NCBI RefSeq assembly: GCF_020178975.1
Contig: NZ_JAHXBU010000094.1
Span: 186,001-250,000 of the forward strand
Reading direction: 5' to 3'
DNA: 64,000 bases
DNA from: Cesiribacter sp. SM1
Lineage (GTDB): Bacteria; Bacteroidota; Bacteroidia; Cytophagales; Cyclobacteriaceae
Shown here piece by piece: positions 17,792 to 27,268 of this stretch. The translations under genes and the position numbers were made by a program. Positions within the stretch are counted from its first letter, which is position 1. The number at the start of each line of letters is the position of its first letter. The notes under the pieces were generated by a model. That model was not told the DNA's origin. It made no database searches and was given only the letters and a program-made list of their open reading frames with translations.

Positions 17792-20662
17792 CTAGTCGAT
17801 CAGGTAGGTAAAGCCAATTGAGTAGGTGCGGCCAACCTGGTACTGCTTGTAAATATACTCCTCACCCTTAAACTCGTGGGTTTCTTTATACAGGGCATTC
17901 AGCAGGTTTTGTGCAGCAAGCTTTACAGCAAGATGCTGTCCAATTCCTTTCTTAATGTTGAAGTCAAGCGTGTTACGGGGCTGCTCATACACATCGGGAA
18001 TTCCGCTAAAGCCACCGATTACCGCCAGGCGCCTGCCATACACATTGTAAACCAGGTTAGCCGCTACTCTCTTTGCTTCACTTTCATAGCTCAGGTAAGA
18101 GTTGATCAGGTAAGGCGACTGCCCATACATAGGGCGCTGTCCATCACGCTCGGGGTCGTTCAGGCGGATGGTCTCCAGCTCCTGAGGATCAATATCTACC
18201 GCAGAATAGATTAAGCTTGCATTAACACCGGTGCGGAAGTTGCGGAAGAAATCTCCGATAAAGGCCAGGTCTTTGCGCACCTCCAGCTCCAGGCCGTATA
18301 CAGAAGCACTGCTTACATTGCGGTAGTTGATCTCCTGGGCCAGGTCTTGCGAAAGTGGGTTAAACACCCGCTCTATCGGGTCTTTGAAAGACTTATAGAA
18401 GAGGCTTACCGACAAGTACTCTGTTGGCACAGGATAGTACTCCCAGCGAAGATCTATGTTATCTATCTTTACACGCTTAAGATCCGGGTTACCTCTTTCA
18501 CCCACTGCACCCAGGAAAGGGAAGGTTGTGAAGAGCGAGAGCTCCCTGAAGTTAGGCCTGGCAACCGTGCGGCCATAGCCCACGCGCAGGTTCATGTTAT
18601 CCATGAGGTTTTTGGTGATGTTAACACCCGGCAGGAAGTCGCCCCCCTTTACGTGTGCATATTTTGCAGGATCGTCCTCGTTCAGCTGCACGTTATTCAG
18701 AAAAATATCTGTCTGCTCGTAACGCACTCCGCCACTTACACGGAATGAGCTGGTCAGGGGAAGATCTACCATGGCATAGGCTGCAGGCAGTTTTTCAAGG
18801 CCGTAGTAAGTACCGCCTTTATCTGTTTCATCACGGATAAAGAGAGAGGAACCACCATTTGGATTCCAGCCCAGGTTATCTGGCGCAAAGTACACATCTG
18901 AATCGCCCTGGTATTGCCTGATCGGTGAAGTACCGAGGCGGTACTGCAGGATACGCTCGTTAAAATCGCGCTCACGCTCCAGGTAAGTGCCACCCACTTT
19001 TATTTTAGACTCACGGGCCTGGTAGAGAAAAGGTATTTCAATGTCTACTTTTCCTTCAATATTGGTTTCATCCATGTCCCTGAAATAACGCGAAGGCGCT
19101 ACCAGGTTGGCATTTACGGCATTGTACACTGTGTTTTCGCCTACCACCTCGCGGAAGTTGTTGAAGAAACGCAGGTCTGGCTCATCCTGGTTAAGTTTGG
19201 TGTAAGAGCCCAGCCAGTTTACTTTTATGTTGCGGCTGGTTAAACGGTGCTCACCCTTAACCTGGCCTGTGGCCATGCCTCGCTGGGTGTAGGCCAGTGC
19301 CCTGGCTTCTATTTGCTTGCTGGGGTCGTTGGTTCCGAAGTGGAAAGGATGCACCCCCTGCTGATAGGTAGTAGACCCATCGGCGCTGTGGTTGTACATC
19401 AGGTTTACGCCAACCTTATGGTTAGGGCTTATTTTATAGGAGGTATTGAAGATAGCTCCCCACAGCACAGATTCTGTACTGTTATTATACACTGAGTATT
19501 GCTGTGCTGTATCCAGTGAAGGCTCCTGGGTAGTGCCGGGCAATAAGAAATAACCGCGCTGTCCGTTGGAGTACTGGTCGTAATTTTTCTGGTAGCTGAA
19601 ACCACCAACAAAACCAAGCGGGCGCTTGAACACTTCTTTCTGGTTGCCAATAGAAAGGCTGATGCTGTGGTTGGTAAAAGAAGTTTCTGCCTGTGGAGCA
19701 AAGCCACCCTGTATAGCATCAGACTGACGATCGAGCAGCTGAGCTTCAGCAGGATTTGAGAAGGCAACACCCACATCGGCCAGCTCGCCTTTCAGAATAT
19801 CAGGCATTGCCCTGTCGCTTGCTGTTAAGCCAAGAATACCCGGGCTGCTGTTGGTGTGTGTTAGGAAATTATCGTTAAAGCTGGCATTCTCGTTGTACCC
19901 GATAGAACCAGAAAACTGCAGGGTAAACTGGTTTGGAAAATCTTTGGTGGCGATATCTACATAGCCCCCGGAGAAGCTGCCTGGCAGTTCAGGCGAAAAA
20001 GTTTTGTAAACTACAATGTTATCTACCAGGTTAGAGGGGAACAGGTCCATCTGGATTGTGTTCTTGTCCGGGTCCAGGCCTGGGATCTGTGCGCTGTTCA
20101 GCGATGTTTTGGTGTAGCGATCGCCCAGTCCGCGCACGTACACATATTTACCACCCTGTACAGATACGCCAGTAATGCGTCGGATCGCTGCTGCTGCATC
20201 GCTGTCGCCACTTCTGGAAAACTGTTGTGCAGAGATACCATCCAGTACAACAGCACTCTTTTTCTGCATGGTGAGCAGGGCAGTCTCATTATCTCTTAAG
20301 GCCTTGGCCTCCACCACAATTTCCTGCAGTGTTTCTTCTGCAGATACCAGGCGGGCATCTACCACAGCAACCTCATCAGCTTTTACAGCTACATCCTTAA
20401 TGGTTAGGGTATTATATGATATATAAGAAACCCTTAAGCTAACAGTACCGGGCTCTGTTTTTATGGTATACTTTCCATCCAGATCCGTAATGCTGCCAAT
20501 GGATGTACCTTCAATCTGCACGGTTGCTCCCAGCAGAGGCTCACCAGTACCACCATCTATTATTTGCCCCCGAATAGTACCCGACTGGGCAAATGCACCC
20601 ACAGGGGTGAAAGCCGCTAAAAACCCAAACAACAGAAAGGCAGAAGCCAGAAAACATTTCAT
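17792..20662 (-). CDS. TonB-dependent receptor with carboxypeptidase-like N-terminal domain
   Basis: 956 residues. The signal peptide is about residues 1-26. A CarboxypepD_reg domain follows (IRGQIIDGGTGEPLLGATV, then DLDGKYTI), then the plug domain (GDSDAAAAIRRITGVSVQGG; YVYVRGLGDRY) and a long 22-strand-type barrel ending in an aromatic strand (TYSIGFTYLID). It imports a large or scarce ligand across the outer membrane with energy from TonB-ExbBD. It lacks a SusD partner. The gene upstream on the same strand encodes a beta-helix lipoprotein that may act as its surface partner. A hairpin and an exact -7 box lie between them, so it can probably be transcribed separately. Ligand unknown. Confidence 0.93.
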   Translation of the reverse strand: MKCFLASAFLLFGFLAAFTPVGAFAQSGTIRGQIIDGGTGEPLLGATVQIEGTSIGSITDLDGKYTIKTEPGTVSLRVSYISYNTLTIKDVAVKADEVAVVDARLVSAEETLQEIVVEAKALRDNETALLTMQKKSAVVLDGISAQQFSRSGDSDAAAAIRRITGVSVQGGKYVYVRGLGDRYTKTSLNSAQIPGLDPDKNTIQMDLFPSNLVDNIVVYKTFSPELPGSFSGGYVDIATKDFPNQFTLQFSGSIGYNENASFNDNFLTHTNSSPGILGLTASDRAMPDILKGELADVGVAFSNPAEAQLLDRQSDAIQGGFAPQAETSFTNHSISLSIGNQKEVFKRPLGFVGGFSYQKNYDQYSNGQRGYFLLPGTTQEPSLDTAQQYSVYNNSTESVLWGAIFNTSYKISPNHKVGVNLMYNHSADGSTTYQQGVHPFHFGTNDPSKQIEARALAYTQRGMATGQVKGEHRLTSRNIKVNWLGSYTKLNQDEPDLRFFNNFREVVGENTVYNAVNANLVAPSRYFRDMDETNIEGKVDIEIPFLYQARESKIKVGGTYLERERDFNERILQYRLGTSPIRQYQGDSDVYFAPDNLGWNPNGGSSLFIRDETDKGGTYYGLEKLPAAYAMVDLPLTSSFRVSGGVRYEQTDIFLNNVQLNEDDPAKYAHVKGGDFLPGVNITKNLMDNMNLRVGYGRTVARPNFRELSLFTTFPFLGAVGERGNPDLKRVKIDNIDLRWEYYPVPTEYLSVSLFYKSFKDPIERVFNPLSQDLAQEINYRNVSSASVYGLELEVRKDLAFIGDFFRNFRTGVNASLIYSAVDIDPQELETIRLNDPERDGQRPMYGQSPYLINSYLSYESEAKRVAANLVYNVYGRRLAVIGGFSGIPDVYEQPRNTLDFNIKKGIGQHLAVKLAAQNLLNALYKETHEFKGEEYIYKQYQVGRTYSIGFTYLID

Positions 20663-20688
20663 AAATGCAATTGTAATTAATACAAGTG

Positions 20689-20696
20689 CAAAAGTA
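20689..20696 (-). promoter_or_regulatory. Possible -7 box of the TonB receptor gene (TACTTTTG)
   Basis: Exact TAnnTTTG match on the minus strand, 26 bp before the ATG at 20662, a suitable leader distance. No clear TTG was found at -33. Confidence 0.4.
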
Positions 20697-20803
20697 CGGT
20701 TTCCTTAAGGCCGGGGCTTAACAGAAGCGTTTATGAATATGTTAATTTGAGGTGGTGCAGATAGCATTAAGTTAACATTGAGGTAAAGGTTAAGTAAACA
20801 AAA

Positions 20804-20827
20804 GCGGCACCCCTTTAAGAGTGCCGC
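20804..20827 (-). terminator. Hairpin terminator of the beta-helix lipoprotein gene
   Basis: 7-bp GC-rich stem (20804-20810 with 20821-20827) and a 10-nt loop, 21 bp after the stop. On the minus strand it is followed by TTTTGTTT. It may be partial, allowing read-through to the receptor gene. Confidence 0.65.
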
Positions 20828-20848
20828 CCTGTTACTTATATGATCAGC

Positions 20849-22528
20849 TTAATCAAGCAAGCCATAAGCATCGGCAGCAGTCCAGCCGCGCATCCAGTTG
20901 GTATCACCAAATGCTCCGATGTATTCTACTGCCTCATAGTCAAATCCATTGATAGAGCCAGGATATTCAGATCTTTCCATGCTAAGTGGCAGTGTACCAG
21001 CTGCAGGCACAGGGTTCAGTGCATTTTCACTTACTACGATGGTAGGATCCTGGATCATGTTGCCGCTGGCCTCCAGGTGTGTAGCCAGGGGAGCGTATGC
21101 ATTGGCAATACCAGCAAAGGTATTTTTAGAGTCGCCTGTGCCAATGTTCCAGAAGATGTTGTTGCGGAAGGCAAGATCTCCGGCAGCCAGACGATCGCGG
21201 GAGTTTTTACCGGTAGCACCTACATCTGTTACATTGATACCAGCAGGGAAGTTCATGATGATAGAGTTATGAACCAGGGCACCAGAACCTTCGGTGAAGA
21301 ACATGGTGTTGTTGGTACCTGTACCTCCCTGGCCTATCATGGTCATGTTATAGATCTGTGGTCTGGAGAACTGCTCGGAAGCAAGATTATCTTTATGAGC
21401 ACCATCGCTTTCAAAACCGCGGTCTGACAGCTGGAAGCCAGGCTGCTGATACACCAGCCAGAACTGGTTCTCGCCAGTCCAGCCCTGATCCCAGTCAAAC
21501 GCATCGTCCTGGTTGATTACAGAAGCCAGGTAAGAAGAGTTAGCAGTACCGCCAAACCACTCAAAGCCGTCGTCGTCGTTGGCATAAACCTCTATGTAAG
21601 AGATGCTGGTGCCACGGCCAACGCCACCCATGGTAAGACCGTTAATTTCGTTACCCGCACCAATGTTGGTACCACCATGGCGGATAGATACATATTTCAT
21701 CACACCGGAATTATCATCAGGATTATTTCCGCCGTACTGTCCGCGGGTTTCAGAGGTAGGAATACCTTCGATGTTTGTAACACCGTTTGGTGCGTTAATA
21801 GGTGCATTACCCAGCAGAATTACACCCCCCCAAAGGCCACGGGCATTGTAAGGAATATCTGTAGTGGTAGACAGGTCATCAGCGAGTGCCGTAAAAATGA
21901 TTGGCTCCTCAGCAGTACCCTCGGCCATGATTTTACCACCGCGGGCTACAATAAGCGCACTGGCACTGGTACCCTGACCAGCCTGACCTTTGATTACGGT
22001 ACCTGGCTCGATGGTAAGGGTCTGTCCTTCATTTACAAAAACAAAACCGCGGATTACGTATATGTTATCCTTTGTCCAGGTTGTGGTGCCCACACCTTCC
22101 GGAGTGGCAAATATCTCAACCACTTCGGCAGCAGGCTCTTCAGTAACTGCAACTGTAAAGCTCACAGCTTCGGTTTTAGGAGTAGACTGCTGATCTGTAA
22201 CTGTAACTGTAATGGTTGCATTCTGCGGAGTTGCAGGAGCAGTAAAGGTAATATTGGCGGTACCTGATGTCTGGCCCACCAAAGCAGCAGCATTGGTTAC
22301 CTCAACAGTACCAGCCGATGCGGTAGCGGTAACAGAAGCAATACGGCCTGGTGCCTGTATGGCTACATTGAATGTACCCGCCTCGCTATACATCACATTT
22401 AAATTTGCAGTTGGTGCCTCCAGGTCAGGTCGGTCCAGATCTGTTGTGGCTTCATCATCATCGCATGCCGACATGGTCACAAAAAGACTCATGATCAACA
22501 GCAAAAAGTACGCATTAAATTTTTTCAT
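20849..22528 (-). CDS. Large beta-helix lipoprotein paired with a TonB receptor
   Basis: 559 residues. An SPII signal ends in TMSAC (Cys22) followed by DDDEAT, the kind of acidic tail associated with surface lipoproteins in Bacteroidota. Residues about 40-130 look like an immunoglobulin-like domain (ITFTAPATPQNATITVTVTD). Residues 140-559 form a right-handed beta-helix-like region with LTIEPGTVIKG, GGKIMAEGTAEEPIIFTA and RGLWGGVILLG. I recall this family in Bacteroidota genomes next to TonB-dependent receptors without SusD, often labelled hypothetical. The arrangement suggests a surface ligand-capture role for the receptor at 17792-20662, which is inference. No catalytic residues are evident. 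Confidence 0.85.
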   Translation of the reverse strand: MKKFNAYFLLLIMSLFVTMSACDDDEATTDLDRPDLEAPTANLNVMYSEAGTFNVAIQAPGRIASVTATASAGTVEVTNAAALVGQTSGTANITFTAPATPQNATITVTVTDQQSTPKTEAVSFTVAVTEEPAAEVVEIFATPEGVGTTTWTKDNIYVIRGFVFVNEGQTLTIEPGTVIKGQAGQGTSASALIVARGGKIMAEGTAEEPIIFTALADDLSTTTDIPYNARGLWGGVILLGNAPINAPNGVTNIEGIPTSETRGQYGGNNPDDNSGVMKYVSIRHGGTNIGAGNEINGLTMGGVGRGTSISYIEVYANDDDGFEWFGGTANSSYLASVINQDDAFDWDQGWTGENQFWLVYQQPGFQLSDRGFESDGAHKDNLASEQFSRPQIYNMTMIGQGGTGTNNTMFFTEGSGALVHNSIIMNFPAGINVTDVGATGKNSRDRLAAGDLAFRNNIFWNIGTGDSKNTFAGIANAYAPLATHLEASGNMIQDPTIVVSENALNPVPAAGTLPLSMERSEYPGSINGFDYEAVEYIGAFGDTNWMRGWTAADAYGLLD

Positions 22529-22655
22529 AAGTAAAAGAGATTGCTCGTTCTATTTGATCTAATTGATTTCTCTTGCAAAATTGAAGACTCTATTTTACAT
22601 GAATGCGTACCTGAGGTTAAGATATAGTTAAAAGGCCCACTATCAGATTACTTAA

Positions 22656-23606
22656 ATGTTAACTAGTAAACCCGCTGAAACCATACAAAACGCGCACCAG
22701 CGCATCCGCACCTACATTCACCAGACCCCGGTGCTGGAATCGAGGCAGCTCAATGAAATGTTGAATGCCCGGGTGTATTTTAAATGTGAGAACCTGCAAA
22801 AAGTAGGAGCCTTTAAAATGCGGGGCGCCGCCAATGCAGTTTTTTCACTCAAGCCAGAGGAGCGCCAAAAAGGCGTGGCCACCCACAGCAGCGGCAACCA
22901 TGCCCAGGCCCTGGCGCTGGCTGCACGCCTGGCAGGCATCCCTGCCTACATTGTAATGCCACGCACGGCACCCAAGGTAAAAGTAGCTGCCGTACAGGGT
23001 TATGGGGCAGAGGTTATCTTTTGCGAGCCTACCCTGGCCGCACGTGAAACTACCCTGCAGGAGGTGGTGGAGCGCACCGGCGCAAGCTTTGTACATCCCT
23101 ATAATGATGATCGCGTAATTGCCGGGCAGGCCACTGCCGCCAAGGAATTATTCGAGCAGGTAAAAGAGCCGCTTGACCTGGTAATGACTCCCGTAGGTGG
23201 CGGAGGCCTACTGAGCGGCACCGTGCTGGCCGCCCGTTCCTTTTCGCCTGCTACCAAAGTATGGGCCGGCGAGCCTGCCGGTGCCGACGATGCCTACCGC
23301 TCGCTGCAGGAGGGCAGCATTGTACCGCAAACAGGACCCAACACCATTGCCGATGGTCTGCTGACCTCATTAGGTGATAAAACCTTTGCCATTATTTCAA
23401 AAGGTGTAGAGCAGATCATACTGGTTTCGGAAGAAGAAATTGTAGAAGCAATGCGCTTCTTGTGGGAGCGTATGAAGCTGGTGGTAGAGCCCTCCGGTGC
23501 CGTGCCCCTGGCGGCAGCCATCAGAGAAAAACAGGTGCTTAAGGGAAAGCGTATCGGCATCATCATCAGTGGCGGCAATGTAGATCTGGGGAAGTTGCCG
23601 TTTTAG
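22656..23606 (+). CDS. PLP-dependent threonine/serine dehydratase (no regulatory ACT domain)
   Basis: 316 residues, fold type II PLP enzyme. The Schiff-base lysine is Lys54 in GAFKMRGAAN, the substrate loop SSGNH is at 78-82, the phosphate-binding GGGGLL at 181-186, and the C-terminal SGGNVD closes the cofactor site. The length matches catabolic threonine dehydratases and serine racemases, not the biosynthetic IlvA, which has a C-terminal regulatory domain. It should deaminate L-threonine to 2-oxobutanoate or L-serine to pyruvate, or racemise serine. Divergent from the beta-helix lipoprotein gene. A heptamer repeat begins within its stop codon, at the start of a 288-bp repeat-bounded interval. 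Confidence 0.92.
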   Translation: MLTSKPAETIQNAHQRIRTYIHQTPVLESRQLNEMLNARVYFKCENLQKVGAFKMRGAANAVFSLKPEERQKGVATHSSGNHAQALALAARLAGIPAYIVMPRTAPKVKVAAVQGYGAEVIFCEPTLAARETTLQEVVERTGASFVHPYNDDRVIAGQATAAKELFEQVKEPLDLVMTPVGGGGLLSGTVLAARSFSPATKVWAGEPAGADDAYRSLQEGSIVPQTGPNTIADGLLTSLGDKTFAIISKGVEQIILVSEEEIVEAMRFLWERMKLVVEPSGAVPLAAAIREKQVLKGKRIGIIISGGNVDLGKLPF

Positions 23607-23640
23607 GTATCGGGTGTCAGGTATGAGGTATCAGCTTGGC
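23605..23640 (+). repeat. Left arm of a 36-bp inverted repeat made of heptamers
   Basis: Reads as the 7-mers GGTATCG, GGTGTCA, GGTATGA, GGTATCA, GCTTGGC. It matches the reverse complement of 23857-23892 at 34 of 36 positions and overlaps the TAG stop of the dehydratase gene. Confidence 0.8.
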
Positions 23641-23856
23641 CGCTGCCTGGAGTTTCCGGCCGATGGAACACATTTGCTAAACCAGATGCTGCTTTAGGAT
23701 ATCAGGAATATAAAAAACACAGCGGACTTTACTATTTGCTACCATAGTAAATCCCTTGCCTTGATCTTAGGTAGGCTGGCTGCAAAAAAAAAGCTGTTCC
23801 ATACAACCGGAACAGCTTATATATATATGTATTAGAAAGATTTCATTTTAGCAGTA
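23641..23856. other. Interior of the repeat-bounded interval
   Basis: 216 bp between the two 36-bp arms. It holds the degP terminator hairpin (23791-23818) and a short run of TA repeats after it. No gene seen. Confidence 0.5.
23791..23818 (-). terminator. Terminator of the DegP gene
   Basis: Perfect 10-bp stem (23791-23800 with 23809-23818), 8-nt loop. Preceded on the plus strand by a long A run, which gives a strong U tract on the minus strand. Confidence 0.85.
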
Positions 23857-23892
23857 GCCAAGCTGAAACCTGATACCTGACACCCGATACCT
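23857..23892 (-). repeat. Right arm of the 36-bp inverted repeat
   Basis: Inverted copy of 23605-23640 with two mismatches. It overlaps the last base of the degP stop codon, so both arms begin exactly at gene ends. Confidence 0.8.
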
Positions 23893-25406
23893 TACCAAGG
23901 CAATCCGTAGTAGGCTTTTTCGCCGTTAGGGTACATACCTTCGATCAGTGTACCTTCGTTGCGCTTGCCGCTTAAGATACCGGCAACCTCATCAACGTTA
24001 GATACAGGCTGGTGATCAATGGAGGTAATGATAAAGCCTTCACGGATTTTGGCATCCTTTAGTTTGCCTGCACCAATTTTTTCCACTTTAACACCATTCT
24101 TCACTTTCAGGCGAGATTTCTCGGCATCTGAAAGATTACCAAGTACAGATCCTCCTATTTCCAGGGTATTGCTCTTGGCTACAATTTTTGTAGTACCCAT
24201 GCTATTCTTCAGGGTAGCATCTGTGGTACGCACATCGCCGTTACGGTAATAAGTTACTTTTACTTTATCGCCAGGGCGGTTGGTGGCAATTACTTCCTGC
24301 AACTGGGCAGTAGTGTTGGTGCGTCTGCCGTTGATTTCCACAATCACGTCGCCTTCTTTAAGGCCGGCAGCTTCTGCAGCACTACCAGATGTTACATTGC
24401 TCACATAAACACCACGGTTGATTTCCAGATTTTTTTCTTTTGCCAGCTGGGCATTCACATCACCAATATTCACACCAAGCAGCGCACGCTGTACGGCACC
24501 GTACTCTTTCAGGTCTTTCACAATTTTGCTTACCAGGGTGGCTGGTACTGCAAAGCTATAGCCAGAGTAAGATCCTGTTGGAGAAGCAATGGCTGTGTTG
24601 ATACCTACCAGCTCACCTTTCAGGTTTACAAGTGCACCACCACTGTTACCAGGGTTAACGGCAGCATCTGTCTGGATAAAAGATTCAATAGCTGTATTTA
24701 CACCCTGGGCACTGGTGTTGTTACGGGCCAGGATACCAATGCTACGGCCTTTGGCACTTACAATACCAGCAGTTACAGTAGAGGTAAGGTCCAGCGGGTT
24801 ACCCACTGCCAGCACCCATTCACCTACTTTTACTGCATCAGAATTACCATAAGGCAGGTAAGGCAGGTCTTCGCCATTTACCTTGATCAGGGCAATATCA
24901 GTAGTAGGGTCAACACCAATTACTTCGGCGGTGTAGCTGCGGTTATCATTAAGAGTTACTTCTACTTTGCTTGCATTGTCAATCACGTGGTTGTTGGTAA
25001 CAATGTAACCATCGGCAGAAACAATCACACCGGAACCGGTAGCGCCCTGCGGCATGCCACCACGTCCTCGCGGACTTGGTGCTCCATCACCAAAAAGATC
25101 CGGGAACATTTCCTGAAGGGGGTGTCCGCTAGGCACCTGGCTGGCAGCGCCTCCTCCACTATAAGTAGATCGGATGTGTACAACAGCCGGCGTTGATACC
25201 TCTGCAGCATACACAAAGTTAAGCCCCTCGGGCACTGTAAAATCACCAGACTCCAGGTAGGAAGCCAGTCTGACATTTTGACGCTCAATGTACTCATTCA
25301 AAGGCTGGGAGCTGTCATCCTGCAGGTAAACCATGCTGCCAACAGCAACCATACCGCCCACAAGGGCTGAGGTGATAGTCGATAGGAATAAATTTTTCTT
25401 GCTCAT
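23892..25406 (-). CDS. degP: Do-family serine endopeptidase (DegP/HtrA)
   Basis: Periplasmic protease/chaperone that removes misfolded envelope proteins. 504 residues. The N-terminus is a signal sequence or anchor (about 5-27). The trypsin-like domain has His140 (TNNHVID), Asp170 (TTDIALI) and Ser255 (GNSGGALV), all intact. The loop at 83-120 is Gly/Pro-rich, as in typical Do proteases. Two PDZ domains follow, the first near 315-405 (GVYVSNVTSGSAAEAAGLKEG) and the second, less regular, near 425-500. The gene ends in an inverted repeat. No rseP or sigma-E-like gene is adjacent. Confidence 0.95.
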   Translation of the reverse strand: MSKKNLFLSTITSALVGGMVAVGSMVYLQDDSSQPLNEYIERQNVRLASYLESGDFTVPEGLNFVYAAEVSTPAVVHIRSTYSGGGAASQVPSGHPLQEMFPDLFGDGAPSPRGRGGMPQGATGSGVIVSADGYIVTNNHVIDNASKVEVTLNDNRSYTAEVIGVDPTTDIALIKVNGEDLPYLPYGNSDAVKVGEWVLAVGNPLDLTSTVTAGIVSAKGRSIGILARNNTSAQGVNTAIESFIQTDAAVNPGNSGGALVNLKGELVGINTAIASPTGSYSGYSFAVPATLVSKIVKDLKEYGAVQRALLGVNIGDVNAQLAKEKNLEINRGVYVSNVTSGSAAEAAGLKEGDVIVEINGRRTNTTAQLQEVIATNRPGDKVKVTYYRNGDVRTTDATLKNSMGTTKIVAKSNTLEIGGSVLGNLSDAEKSRLKVKNGVKVEKIGAGKLKDAKIREGFIITSIDHQPVSNVDEVAGILSGKRNEGTLIEGMYPNGEKAYYGLPW

Positions 25407-25772
25407 ATTAATGTTTTTATTTTTTTGCGCTAAGCGATCTACTCATCCAGATACAAAAACCGTACACATAACGCTGCGGCACAGTCCTACTTTCTACGTT
25501 TTAACACTTTTTAACGAAAAAAGGGTTTTAGCATTCCTGCCTTTCTTTTCAAAAAGCTTTTGCACCCGGCATATCAGAGACCTTATTTACCATGCCTGTA
25601 TTTTTTACCCTGCAGTACAGAGCTTTACCAATCCATGATATAAATATTTAATGCAAAAGTTGTGCCTAAAGTACGAAGGGCACCCTTGATTATGTATTAA
25701 TGTAGTACGGCTCATCCATTGAAATATCTTGAAAAAAGGCTAGTTTATACAAATAAATCGATTGCGACATCC
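25407..25772. other. Intergenic region between divergent degP and transporter genes
   Basis: AT-rich near the degP start and of mixed composition elsewhere. It must hold both promoters, but I found no exact TAnnTTTG box at a convincing place. The first 54 bases of the transporter frame (from a TTG at 25719) are included here because the ATG at 25773 is the better start. Confidence 0.45.
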
Positions 25773-27095
25773 ATGCCAACCCAGCTCAAAGAACCAGATG
25801 CGCCTGTAATCCCCGCAGCAGGCAGCCTGTGGCACACCATACAGCGGGTAGTAGGGCCAGGCATTTTGTTTGCCAGCTGTGCCATTGGGGTTTCGCACCT
25901 GGTACAAAGCACCCGTGCCGGCGCCCTTTATGGTTTTGACCTGGCGGTATTCATTATCTTGGCCAATGTACTCAAGTTTCCCTTTTTTGAATATGGCTCC
26001 CGCTATGCCTGCGCCACCGGCCGCAGCATTTTATGGGGCTACCTGCAGCAGGGCCGCTGGCTTCTGCTTACCTACCTGCTGCTAACCGGGCTAAGCATGT
26101 TTGCTGTATCCTCTGCTGTTACACTGGTTTGTGCAGGCCTTTTCGGCACCCTGTTTGGGCTACCTCCTGCCGCTACTCCCTGGGTGGCCGCTGCCGTACT
26201 GCTGGTGTGCATCCTGCTACTGATGGCTAATAAATTCAGCCTGCTCGATAATGCCCTCAAGGTACTGGCCGTGGTACTGCTCTTCACCACCCTTACAGCT
26301 TTTTTTGTACTGATGTGGGACTGGAGCACCGGCCAGATGCCACACCGGAAGCCAGACTTTAGCTCAACCCAGATATTTTCTGCCGCAAGCCTGCCCTTTA
26401 TCATTGCCCTGATGGGCTGGATGCCTACCGCTGTTGACCTTAGCGCCTGGAACAGCATCTGGACGGTAGAAAAGATCCGCCAGACAGGCTACCACCCCAC
26501 CCTTAGGGAAACCCTTTTCGATTTTAACCTTGGCTACTGGTTTTCGGCAGGCCTGGCACTTTGCTTCCTGAGCCTGGGTGCACTGGTGATGTACGGCAGC
26601 GGCATACCCCTGTCTGACAGCTCCGTTGGCTTTTCCGCACAGCTCATCAGCCTGTATACTGCCGCGATTGGCGACTGGATCTACTATGTTATTGCCATAG
26701 CAGCGGCTACCGTTATGTTCAGTACTGTTATTACGGTACTGGATGGCTACAGCAGAACTATGGATGAGATTATGCTGCTCCTGAAGCCCCGCTTCTTACG
26801 CCGGCAAAGTGGACAGCGCCTCTATGTACCCCTGATGCTGCTGGTTGCCGGTGGTTCCTTTCTTATCATCTGGCAGCTGGCCACCGGCCTTTCTTCTATG
26901 GTAGACTTTGCCACGATTCTATCTTTTATAATCGCCCCGGTGATAGCCATCATTAATTTTAAAGTAATTATGGGCGCCGAGGTAGCACCACAACACCGGC
27001 CGGGGCGTGCCATGCAGCTACTCTCCTGGCTGGGTATCTTGTTTTTAGCAGGATTTACACTGGTATACCTCTATTACCTGCTGGCAATGGCATAA
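25773..27095 (+). CDS. Nramp-related transporter with non-canonical metal-site motifs
   Basis: 440 residues from ATG 25773, with about eleven hydrophobic segments and a Nramp/APC-like layout. The first helix reads GPGILFASCAIGVSHLVQS, where canonical Nramp has DPGN; the sixth reads MGWMPTAVDLSAW, where canonical Nramp has MPH. So the helix pair that normally binds Mn2+ or Fe2+ is altered. I recall this ASxAIGVSHLVQSTRAG variant as common in Bacteroidota and usually labelled Nramp family by homology. Substrate could be another ion, Mg2+ as in Nramp-related magnesium transporters, or not a metal at all. Adjacent genes give no clue. The final segment ends near YLYYLLAMA. Confidence 0.85.
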   Translation: MPTQLKEPDAPVIPAAGSLWHTIQRVVGPGILFASCAIGVSHLVQSTRAGALYGFDLAVFIILANVLKFPFFEYGSRYACATGRSILWGYLQQGRWLLLTYLLLTGLSMFAVSSAVTLVCAGLFGTLFGLPPAATPWVAAAVLLVCILLLMANKFSLLDNALKVLAVVLLFTTLTAFFVLMWDWSTGQMPHRKPDFSSTQIFSAASLPFIIALMGWMPTAVDLSAWNSIWTVEKIRQTGYHPTLRETLFDFNLGYWFSAGLALCFLSLGALVMYGSGIPLSDSSVGFSAQLISLYTAAIGDWIYYVIAIAAATVMFSTVITVLDGYSRTMDEIMLLLKPRFLRRQSGQRLYVPLMLLVAGGSFLIIWQLATGLSSMVDFATILSFIIAPVIAIINFKVIMGAEVAPQHRPGRAMQLLSWLGILFLAGFTLVYLYYLLAMA

Positions 27096-27268
27096 AAGGA
27101 GAAAAAATAAAGAATGAAAAATTTTTTCAACAGAGTGTTGCGTAAAGCATAAAAAGCTACTAATATTGCATTCCCAAAGGACGGGAAACACTTCAAGAAC
27201 CAAGGCCAAAGGCCCGAGATCAAAGAGAAATTGACTGCTAACCAGGCCAATTAATCCGAAGAGTTTCT

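Noticed and set aside
25719-25772. TTG start of the Nramp-like gene 18 codons upstream
   Set aside because: The extra residues are not part of the membrane fold and the ATG at 25773 is a normal start.
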